64,000 bases of DNA from Erythroxylum novogranatense (taxonomy: Eukaryota; Streptophyta; Magnoliopsida; Malpighiales; Erythroxylaceae): contig CM057230.1 of assembly GCA_029891385.1 (NCBI GenBank), positions 33,683,402 to 33,747,401 of the forward strand, read 5' to 3'. Positions within the stretch are counted from its first letter, which is position 1; each line of letters starts with the position of its first letter. The translations under genes were made by a program, and so were the position numbers. The notes under the pieces are model-generated. The model saw only the letters and a program-made list of their open reading frames with translations, did not search any database and was not told where the DNA came from. Shown piece after piece: positions 50,990 to 60,946 of the stretch.

Positions 50990-52830
50990 CTCATGACGGA
51001 TCATCACTAACATCATCTTGAGGATATAATTTTGATTTCCCCTGGTAAAATCTTTTGGGAATCTTGGTTGTATATCCGTGCAACCATTATCTCTGTATTT
51101 TTAGTGATTAGGAAAATAGTACACGGATGGCGTGGACGCGTTTTGTAGGATATGACATAGTAGCAAAGAAATCCCAAAGTATCATAGAAGATCTTTTCGT
51201 CTTCTTTGAGTAACTCCCATGTGTTATGATTAATCACCATATGTTGTACCACGCCTACTATCTTCTTCACTGGTTGAACACCGATTGCAATAGCAGTCTT
51301 CTATCTGGTAACTACTTCCACCATTTTGATCTTCAACTTCTGTTTCCTCAAAAACTTGTGGTAGTTGTAAACCATTAGACACGGTTTATCATCCTCCGAA
51401 TATGATACTGCTGTTGCTTCTTGATGTGCTTCATTAGGAGTCATCTGAACCGGGCTTTCATCTACTGGCTCCTCCTGTTGAGCAACAGGTGTTTCCTGAA
51501 CTGTGCTTTCTTTAGTTGGTTCTTCTTCTTGTTGAACAATAGGGTATCTGAGCGAATCAGCTTTCGACTACATTTCTACTTGAACAAGATTAATAATTTC
51601 TTTCGTTGACTAACGCCCTCGGCTAGCTTGAAATGATCTTCTTCGACTAACCTTCTTAGTCTTTTCTCGCTTGATTAGTTTTACCGATTTCTTCGTTGGA
51701 GATTTTCTTTTCTCGAGATGTTGCTTTTCTCTTCCTCTCGTCTCTTTGGATTTTTCGACCGTATCTTCTTCCGAATAGAGACTAAGGATCTTGTGGCTCT
51801 GGGTGCACAAGATTTAGAAGTTTCTTCTCGACTGTTCTCGACAATCTTTTCTTCCTGTTGCCTCGAGTCCTAATTCTTGGTGATCTCTTTGCTTTCTTTA
51901 CAACTTCGCTCAAAAGACTTTCTCCTTGTCTCTTTGGCGCACTTTGTTTTGTCTCTCCGAGATTGGCTTTTTGAAAAGAGGACTCGTCATTTTCATGAGA
52001 GGTCTACCTAGCACTCTCCTTAGTTCAAGATGGGTGATTTGATACTTTACTGAGGCGAGAACTTGAGACAGAGTCTTCTTCAATACACTCCCCTCGTTCT
52101 TGACTTCCTTCAAGAGTCGGCTTGGTCTTTGTCTCGTGTTGAGACCCATTCGCCGATCGTGTGTGCATCGATCTTGCTCTTCACAGAACAGTTTGTCTGA
52201 TACCGCAGTGTAGTGCGGAGCGAATCTTGGATTCCTTAAAATCATCGTCAAAATCATACCATAAGGATAACTGGTAGTTTCCTTTAACCCCTTAACCATA
52301 TAGTGAAAGATTAAGAAGGGTAAATTTAGGTGGCTTCGATTCAGTAGGTAGAACAGACATTGTTCATCCAGAGTGGTCACTAAATGTCTTGAACCGACTT
52401 TGGGTAGAATGCAATTAAACAAAATTGCGTGAAGCACCCTAGCCTTCGGAATCAAAATTGATGTCTTCCTCTCCCTTGAGTTATTTGTGCCATATAGTTG
52501 CCTCTTGATATCTTCTTCTTTCATTCCGACTGAGGTCATCCATCCGGCCTTGGTAGACAATTTCTCACCAACTGATGGACAGTCGGTCACCTTCTTTATC
52601 AAATCCTTTGTGACAAGAACAGATATTCTCTCTACAGAGGATACAATGGTGTTATCTATCAGACGAGCGTTCTTCCAGAACTCATATACTTCATTCGTAT
52701 AGACTGGTTCTTGTATCTAAAAGAAGTTCTTCCAACCAGCTCTTATGATTTCTGGTTTTACATCCATGCCGTCTCTTCTTAGTGACTCAAAGTCCACAAG
52801 TCTTCCATAAACCATGTCTGCTTCCATTGT
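50990..52830 (-). pseudogene. Element I envelope-like ORF (broken)
   Basis: The longest open part, 51910-52602, contains motifs familiar from plant retroelement 'envelope-like' or putative plant transposon proteins: a VLHAILFNCILPK-like block followed by SYPYGMILT. A very basic stretch follows (51610-51810), and a further piece lies at 51013-51270. It occupies the place between pol and the 3' LTR where SIRE elements carry such an ORF. Frame changes and stops prevent a continuous product. No clear signal peptide or membrane span could be assigned, and function is unknown even in intact relatives. Confidence 0.65.
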
Positions 52831-53079
52831 ATAGAGTGAAAAATATCTTCTGGAGAATTTTTTGAGCGAAATGTTTTTGAGAGAATTGGTAAAGCAGAAA
52901 TGAATCGTCAGGAGATGATGAAAAGACTGCTATAATTTCATCTTCAGTCTACATATAAGGTTATGGTCCGGTGGGTTCTAGAATCATTCAGAACCTCGAG
53001 ATTATCAGATTTTTCCCTCAAAAATCTTTCTTGTGAGAGAGTTACCACCAGAACTCAATGTAACTAACGCCGTTAGTTT

Positions 53080-55790
53080 CCACGTTATTTTAGCTTCGAC
53101 CGCTCATTTAACATCACCATGTTAAGATTGCGTCTTATCTTCTCAAACCGTTCTTCACTTAGTGGTTTAGTGAAGATGTCGCCCCATCAAGTTCTGTTTC
53201 AACAAACCGTAGAAGCACCACTTTCCTCTGAACATAATCTCTCAGGAAATGATGTCTGACTTCTATATGCTTCACTCTGGAATGCTGAGTTAGAAGCACC
53301 AAGTTCGTCTTTCGACAAAAGGTTTGAAGGATGCATCGGAGTTGCCATAGGCTTCACATTATTCATATCAAACTTATTCAACAACTCTTTCACATACTTT
53401 TGTTGATGAATGAAGATCTTCTCTTGATGCGCTTAAATTGCAAACCCAAGAAAGAACTTTAACTTGCCCATCATACTCATTTCAAATTCTTTCTTCATTA
53501 AGCTCTCAAACTTTAAACACAATTCTTTTCAAGTAGCACCAAAATGATATCATCAACGTAGATCCGCACTAAGATAAAATCATTCGAAAACTCTTTCTAA
53601 AGAGTGTCTTATCAACTTGACCTCTCTGAAACCATTCTCTATTAGGAAGGTACTCAGACGATCATACCAAGCTCTAGGAGCTTGCTTGAACCGATATAAG
53701 GCTTTGTGAAGTCTATAGACATAGTCGGTTTTTAACATCTTCAAAGCCGGTGGTTGTTTCACATACACCTCTTCATCTATAAAACCATTCAGAAATGCAC
53801 TCTTAACATCCATCTGAAACAACTTTATATCATGACAGATCGCATATGCTAACAAAATCCTTATAGCTTTAAGTTTCGCCACTAGAGCATATGTTTCATT
53901 GTAGTCTATTCCTTCTTGCTTATTATAGCCTTGTGCTACTAATCTAGCCTTATTATGACTCACCCTACCTGATTCGTCTAACTTATTCTTGAAAACCCAT
54001 CTGGTTCCAATAATGGATTTCTTAAAAGGTTTTGGGACTAAGGACCAGACGTTATTTCTAGTAAATTGATTCAGCTCCTCTTGCATGACTAACACCCAAG
54101 CTTCGTCTTGAAGAGCTTCCTCAACCTTCTTAGGCTTTACTTCAGAGATAAAGGCTACATTAGCTTCTCTTCTGAATCTGGACCTTGTCCTAACTCCTTC
54201 TAAGGTGTCACCGATAACTAGATCTTCTGGATGAGAACTTTTATATCTCCAATTTCGTCTTAGTTCTATAGTTTCTGGAATATCTTCAATCTTGTTCTCA
54301 TGAGTGTCGACGAGGAGTTTCGAGGTATCATCTAAGTTCTTTGAAGGACCTTCATTCTCCACGTCATCTTCCTTATGGGGTTGAGAATTATCATCAAACT
54401 TGACATGGATCGTCTCTTCAACAGTCTTTGAAGTCAAGTTGTAAACTCGAAAAGCTTTAGACGATAATGAGTAGCCTAGGAAGATTCCTGGATAGGTCTT
54501 CAAATCGAATTTATCCAACAGCTTTTTCGTATTCAGAATGGAACATTTGCACCCAAATGGATGAAAGTAAGATATGCTTGGTCTTCTTCCATTCCATAAC
54601 TCGTAAGGAGTCTTCTTCAACATAGGTCGCAACATGATCCTGTTCTGAATATAGCATGTTGTATTCACAGCTTCTGTCCAGAAATACTTAGGAAGATTCG
54701 TCTCACATAGCATTGTCCTTGCCATCTCTTGAATCGTCCTATTCTTTCTTTCAACAACTCCATTTTGTCAGGAGTTCTAGGGTGAGAAGTTGTGGGAAAT
54801 TCCATTCTCCTCACATTATACTCTAAACTTCTCATTTTCAAATTCTCCACCATGGTCACTCCTGATACTGGCTATGGACATTCCTTTTTCATTCTGTAAC
54901 TTTCTGGATAAGATTCTAAAGCACTTAAAAGACTCATCTTTGTGTGATAAAATAATATCCAACAAAATCGAGTAAAGTCATCAACAATGACGAGTCCATA
55001 TTTCTTTCTCGCCAAGACTTAATGTCCTTGTATGACCAAATAAATCCATATGTACAGTTCTAAAGGTCTTGATGAGGTTACAAAACTTTTAAGAGAAAGA
55101 GGTTTTAACTTGTTTTCCTTTCAAACAATTTTCAGAAAAGTTCTTTGTCAAAACTTATTTTGGCAAACCTCTTACCAAATCATGTTTTACCAATTTTGAA
55201 ATATGTTTCAAAGAGACATGACCTAGCTTTTTATGCCAGATTAGTCTTTCTTCTTCAGAAGATAGAAAACATGAAATATTTTGTTTTTTGAAAATCTTCT
55301 AAATTGATTTTGTAAAGGTTGTTTCTTCTCTTGATAGAGAAAAGTATAGACCCATCTTTGTTTCTGACTTCGCAAAGATTTTGATTGAATGTAACTGTGA
55401 AACCAGAATCACACAATTGACTGACGCTAATCATGTTATGCTTTAGACCATCAACAAGCAGTACATTATTTATGCATGCAAAGGAATCTTTACCTATTTT
55501 CCCGATTCCAATAATTTTGCTCTGTTGGTTGTCTCCGAAAGTTACTGATCCTCCCTTCTTATACTGAAGGTCTAAGAACATAGACCTTCTTCCCATCATG
55601 TGTCGCGAGCATCCACTGTCTAAATACTAATGGTGCTTGCCGTATCTTCCAAGGAAGGATATCTGCAGGAGAAACTATTTTATTTCTTGGTACCCAAATT
55701 TTCTTGGGTCCTTTATGGTTAGTAGTATGCATATGATGTGATCTATGATGCATATTATTAGAATGTTGATTAAAATGAATCATCCTATAT
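53080..55790 (-). pseudogene. Element I pol: protease, integrase, RT, remnant RNase H
   Basis: The protease DSG triad is at 55612-55620, followed by a GGSVTFGDN block. Integrase is fragmented (54740-55260) and resumes at 54725 (NRIMLRPMLKKTPYELW, FLGYS). RT follows with MDVKSAFLNG and an intact YVDD box at 53549-53560, after a frame change near 53600. Then comes a deletion: sequence passes from the LSKDELG region (about 53300) straight to the RNase H C-terminal tail (RVKHIEVRHHFLRD, about 53215-53275), so the catalytic RNase H core is missing. The tail reads on to about 53100. Confidence 0.88.
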
Positions 55791-55993
55791 CTTCTTTTTT
55801 GAATGACAGATTCTTTACGAGACTAAATCTTGTTTCTGTAAACCCTAATCCAAATTTTATCACTCGAGATGTCTACATTTTCAAGCATCTCATTCATTTT
55901 CTTTGTACTTTCGTGAAAGTAGCTAAATCAATGATAAATTCTTAATCCTTAGTTTAAGTTGATTAATCTCTTCGATCTGTCTACAATTTTCTT

Positions 55994-57270
55994 TTATCTT
56001 CTAATTGTTTCTTTAAACAAACATTTTCTCTCTATTACCTCAAGATGTCTAATATTTTCTACATACTTCTTCTTTAACGACTTGTGTATTGTTTCGAATA
56101 GCATGAGAATCTTGTAACAATTCGAATAGGCATCATGCAAATTATCATAATCTAATTTTACCTCCTCATCACTATCTTCCTCGGCCATTAGGCAAATATT
56201 TGCATGTTCGATGACTCGCTCAGATTCGATTCAGATGAATCTAGGTCCTCCCATGTTGCCATCATGCTTTTCTTGCCTTCTCTACTCTTCTTTGGTTTCT
56301 TCTTGAGAGTAGGACATTCGGACTTGTAGTGTCCAGGCTGGTTGCACTCGTAGCAAATGATAGAAGACTTCTCTGGTTTAGCTTCATCTTTCCCATTCTT
56401 TCCGAATGTCGGTTCCCTCTGGGCTTTTTCTTCCACGCGTCTTATCTTTCGGAAATGAAAGATAATTCGTCATCTTCATCACTTGACTCTGATTCGGATT
56501 GGCTGGAGTTATCATCCTTTGATTCTTCAATTTTCAACACTTTTGATGACTTCCTCTTTCTCTGAGTCTTATGATTCTTTTGTCCGGCCTTCAGTGCTAT
56601 TGACTTATCTCGCTTGGGCTTGTCTTCAGCGTTGAGTTCTACTTCATGAATCTTTAAGGATCCCAGGAACTCATCCGGCTTTAACACGCCAAGTCCTTGG
56701 CTTCAGACCGCAAAGAACTTTAGGTCTCCATCTCTTAGGAAGACTTCTTAGAATCTTTCGAACATGATCTTGATTGTTGTATGTCCTTCCAAGAGCTTTC
56801 AATCTATTGACAATTGTTTGAAATCTTCCAAACATTTGATCAATAGATTCTTCATCTTCCATCCTGAAAAGTTCATATTGATGCACTAGAATACTTATCT
56901 TGGATTCTTTAACTTGGCTTGTGCCTTCGTGAGCAATAGACAACGTGTCCCACATCTCTTTTGCAGTGTCACAACCGTGCACTTTGTCATACTCGCTCCT
57001 GCTTAGGGCACATGGCAAGAAAAATTTTGCCTTTGAATTTAACTGTATTATTGCTTTCTGATCAGCCGTCCATCTGTTCCGTGGAATAGAATTGCCTTCT
57101 TCATCTACAGGTGTGTAAGGTTCGTTCTCTATAACTTCCCAAAGGTCAACATGAGTAGATTCGATGAATAACTGCATCCTATCTTTCCAGTAGTGATAGT
57201 CTTCTCCGTTGAATGCTGGAGGTCTAGTGATTGAGGCTCCTTCAGCGATGTATACATGTGACTCCGCCAT
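55994..57270 (-). pseudogene. Element I gag (frameshifted)
   Basis: The start ATG is at 57268-57270, then a capsid region to about 56700 (FNGEDYHYWKDRM, AKEMWDTL). A frame change follows, then an acidic linker and a CCHC knuckle (CYECNQPGHYKSEC, near 56330-56370), and a further acidic segment to 55994. It shows the typical order of SIRE gag. Confidence 0.88.
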
Positions 57271-57313
57271 TATCTTTAATCCACACTTCGCCAAAGTGAT
57301 TCTTGGATACCTT

Positions 57314-57325
57314 GCTCTGATACCA
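57314..57325 (-). other. Element I primer-binding site
   Basis: The minus-strand reading TGGTATCAGAGC is a perfect initiator Met-tRNA complement, two bases from the 5' LTR end. Confidence 0.9.
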
Positions 57326-57327
57326 AT

Positions 57328-58397
57328 TGAAGTGAATCACACGTTAATACAAAGACTTAGAAAACAATAATAGAATGCGAAGGGGGTTAAATTGTGTATT
57401 CCCCTCTTTATAAGTCTTTTCAGAATTACTTGTTAGGAATAAAAATCTTTACAGAATTTTTATTTATTCCGATTGATCAAACTTCTCAATACTATGAATA
57501 TGAACAGTAAGTAATGATAAAATTTGAAACTAAAAACGAGATAGAGAGTAAGAGTGGTAGACACGCGGATTTATCCTGGTTCACCCCAAACCGTGGGCTA
57601 CATCCAGTCCTCAGAGTTTCTTATAAGATTTCACTATCTCTTCAATCGTTACAAGTATTCTTTCACGAGCCTCTTCAGGTCTCTACAACCAGTATTCTTT
57701 CACACTTAGCCTCTGCAGGCTAGTTGTACACCTTTTTCTTTTCAGAAAAATATTTGAACACTTTGTTACAGTAAGATAGCACTCAGCTAGTTTGCACTTA
57801 ATCGCTTTTTCACTTTGTGTAATTTTTCTAAAATCAGTAGCTTTTCAGTTTTCGACTTCGACTTGAATTTATAACCTTCGTCTCTAACTGCTTCTTGCTT
57901 CTTGAATCTTGAATCTTGAATCTTTAATCTTTAAAGAAACGGTTAATCAGTTGAGTTTTGTAACTAACTCGAACTGACTCTTGCGTCTGTTTCTTTACTT
58001 CATCTGCATCTGCTTCACATTTGCGTCTGCTTTGCTTTTGCGTCTGCGTCTGCTTTGTATTCGCGTCTGCGTCTGCTTTGTATTTGCGTCTGCGTCTGCT
58101 TTGTATTTGCGTCTGCGTCTGCTTTGCATTTGCGTCTGCGTCTGCTTTGCATTTGCGTCTGCGTCTGCTTTGTATTTGCGTCTACGTCTGCTTTGTTTTT
58201 GCGTCTGCGTCTGCATCTGCTTTGTATTTGCGTCTGCGTCTGCTTTGCATTTGCGTCTGCGTCTGCTTTGCATTTGCGTATGCGTCTGCGTCTGCTTTGC
58301 ATTTGCGTCTGTGTCTGCTTTATTTTTCTTGTATATGATCTCTCTTTGTTTGTTATACATCAAAATCATTTTTATGAAAAGTCATTTTGACTTAACA
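57328..58397 (-). repeat. Element I 5' LTR
   Basis: 1070 bp, co-linear with 49187-50298 but with many substitutions and several small indels. It also carries the 23-bp minisatellite (about 58021-58318). Confidence 0.92.
58021..58318. repeat. 23-bp minisatellite in the I 5' LTR
   Basis: About 13 units of the same motif as at 49905-50215, but with different variant order and copy number. Confidence 0.93.
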
Positions 58398-58402
58398 CTT
58401 GT

Positions 58403-58702
58403 TAGGAAGACACTTCTTTGCATACAGTTCATCCAATTTCATCCAAAGTTTCTGTGCAGTGTTGCAATTCTGCACTTTCCTTATTACTGTAGGTGACAGA
58501 TGAAGCATTAACTTGCAATGTGCAAGTCTTTGCATTTTCAACTTCTTAATAGGATCAGTTTCAAGATCATATTCATCATCAATAGCACCATAGCAATCAT
58601 AAGATTCAAGAAGTGCTTGCATCTGGAGTTTCCAGATGGTAAAGTCTTCTTTACCAAAAAAACATCCATTTCTTTACCTACCATGATTTCTGTAATGTAA
58701 AG
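58403..58702 (-). pseudogene. Element H gag, 5' half
   Basis: Starts near the ATG at about 58683. A run of T's near 58655-58665 changes frame between the first residues (MVGKEMDVF) and the capsid frame (LLESYDCYGAIDDEYDLE, LMLHLSPTVI). It is cut at 58402 by element I and continues at 49181. Confidence 0.8.
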
Positions 58703-58832
58703 AAACTTAAAGAATATACTCACTGACTAATCTGAATGTATCTTGATGTTTTCTTCCTGACTGATCTTTGACTGATTGTTGATGCTTCTTTACTGCTTGA
58801 AGTGTCCAAGAATTGTCCCAGGAGGTCTTTAT

Positions 58833-58844
58833 GCTCTGATACCA
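58833..58844 (-). other. Element H primer-binding site
   Basis: The minus-strand reading TGGTATCAGAGC is a perfect match to the initiator Met-tRNA complement, three bases from the 5' LTR. Confidence 0.9.
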
Positions 58845-58847
58845 GTA

Positions 58848-59622
58848 TGTTGGGATTTCTACTGCTGATCTGAAATTCTTTAAACAGAAACTTGACAAGA
58901 TTTGTTATTTGCAGATATAAACTTGCAGAAAATTAAAGAAGACAGATGTACTTAGTTCGATAGCACAAAACTACCTACATCCAAGGTTCCCACTTTTCAG
59001 TGGTGTAGGAAATATCACTAAGGTAGAAGGAAAAATGAGGAAGAAGATACAAAGATTGAGTGTTCCGTGAACACCTACAACAAGAGCCTCTCAAGCTCAC
59101 TAGTACCCAAAACAGGTTGGTACTCTAGCACTCTTTTATCTTTTTCCTCACTCACTGATTTTTACACTCTCAGAAATTGAATACAAGAAGATCAAAATTA
59201 AATTTTCTCTATATGTGTTGTTCTTTGTGTGCGTGTCTGAAGCCTTAGACTTGCTTTTTATAGCTGAAGAATGAAGATGAATTTCGGAGGTGACTTTTGA
59301 ATGGGTCAAAGCTATAGCATGTGCTCTCCACGTGGTCATTAAGAAGCCTCCTTATGCTCTGCGTTTTGTCTCCTTGAAGCAAGTAATACGGCTGAGTTTT
59401 AATGTCATTTAGATGCTTCTGACTTGCTTCAGACATGAGTTACGTGGGTTAGTCTTTTGTTGCTAGATCATTTTTGTGTCTGAATAGAGAGAACCTTCGA
59501 GAGCCTTGGTTCATGTCTTCTTCTTTGATTTAGACACCATCTTCCTTTCATCCTTCATGTATTCTTCTGCTATTGTTTGCTTCTGTGTATGAATGATGGA
59601 GAATGAGTGAACTTTTCTCACA
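58848..59622 (-). repeat. Element H 5' LTR
   Basis: 775 bp, same length as the 3' LTR with about nine substitutions, mostly transitions. Followed by the duplication CTTAT. Confidence 0.95.
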
Positions 59623-59627
59623 CTTAT

Positions 59628-60946
59628 CATATTTATGGAATAATGTCGAGAGGTGACACATGGGAAGGATTGTTTGGGATATTCTTTTCACTTGACAAGT
59701 AATTTTAGATTTTAATGACATACTAATTCATTTATGAAACATTTTAATTAAGATTTATAGATAAGAGTATAAAATATTTTAATTAAATTAAATAAATCCT
59801 GAAATTACATTACTTAAATATATTTTTAGTATATATTTATATAATTCATATTTTAAAAAAGCCAATCTCATAAAGTTATATCTAATACCAAAGTCACTCT
59901 CTAAAGTGGGAGTTCAGATCTTATGTCTCAGTCCATTTCTGTCCAACCTTGTCTACCCGAAAACATGTAGTGGTTCTAATGTCCAAAATGTAAACAGTAA
60001 AGAAGTAACAAAGAAGCTAATCACCCTTCTATAAATAAAGAGACGACGTTTTTTTGCTAAATTGGACCGAACTAGAGAGAGGATCTGATCTACCTAAGTG
60101 AAACCGACGACATAAAAAGAAAGGCTATGAGGTATGGAATTAGTGGGAGGTAAATTGGTAAGAAAGTTTTCTGAATTAAGTAAAATTATAGGTTCGAACT
60201 ATTTTTATATATGTAGCCGTTTAAAACTTAGGATCATAGCTTTATTTTTCACATAAGACCTATCTGATTTGATTGAAAATTAATTTAAAAATAAATAGTT
60301 TAAACGTATCTTCCTATAATTAACATTTCTTAGATAAAAAAAAAACTCTAAGGTCAAGTTCCATACCATATCTTTAAGAAGAAAATCGAGACACGTTTCT
60401 AAATCGAGTGACGTCTATTGCTTGAGAAAAACACAATGAAATAAACCAACCGATATATTTTTGCGACAATTTGTTCACTTTTAAGCTGAAAGTCTGGACG
60501 TGGAGAAGTTTTGTTTAGGTTGATGTCCCTTCTCGACATAAATTCGGAAATCAGACTAATGAGTGTCCTAAAACAAAGAGCAATCCTACCAAAATTTACC
60601 CTGTGTGTTTGCAGTTTTACAGCGTACTGGAAGTCCTGCACGCCACAAACACAGATGAAGTCAAAGATTGGGTGGTCATTGTTCAACAATAGTTTATGAC
60701 AAAACACAGAGAAAATGTTTATTATCATTTTCACCAGTCGGTGATCAATTCCTTGTCTTATACCCTGTTTTGTTTGTTTCTAGCTTTACCTAAAGCCGTG
60801 CTCTTTCAAGTCCCTCTTCACCATATGGAAGAGAACTTGTAGATCAGTTCTGGGATTCGAGGAATATTGATAAATAAATCGTAAAGGCGGTGTCTTTGGA
60901 CGCCAAGCTCGAGCCTTTTTGGGTGGTTTTGTGGGGCTTGTTGAGA
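59628..60946. other. Intergenic and promoter region of the potassium transporter gene
   Basis: AT-rich DNA without a recognisable gene. The last few hundred bases should hold the promoter and leader of the KUP gene. A leader intron is possible but not demonstrable. ORFs at 60399-60734 have no recognisable features. Confidence 0.45.

Larger units (their letters stand above)
49187..58397 (-). mobile_element. Element I: SIRE-like Ty1/copia element with envelope-like third ORF
   Basis: LTRs at 49187-50298 and 57328-58397, perfect duplications CTTGT (49182-49186 and 58398-58402), a perfect PBS and a polypurine tract. Gag begins with a MAESHVYIAEGASITRPP-type N-terminus and the protease has DSGCSRHM, both familiar from SIRE/Maximus elements. 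A further ORF region lies between pol and the 3' LTR, the hallmark of that lineage. All ORFs are frameshifted and most of RNase H is deleted. The LTRs differ far more than those of host element H. Confidence 0.93.
39720..59622 (-). mobile_element. Element H: Ty1/copia retrotransposon (Tork/Tnt1-like?), carrying C2 and I
   Basis: Two 775-bp LTRs with about nine differences by eye, perfect target duplications CTTAT (39715-39719 and 59623-59627), a perfect initiator Met-tRNA PBS (58833-58844) and a purine tract (40495-40510). Net length without C2 and I is about 6.0 kb. Minus-strand gag, protease, integrase, RT and RNase H are all present. Gag has a CCHC knuckle and a Tnt1-like capsid; the Tork assignment is inference. 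In-frame TAA codons lie at 47732-47734 (integrase), about 41893-41895 (RT) and about 41077-41079 (RNase H), and there is a frame change near 58660 in a T-run of gag. Confidence 0.93.
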
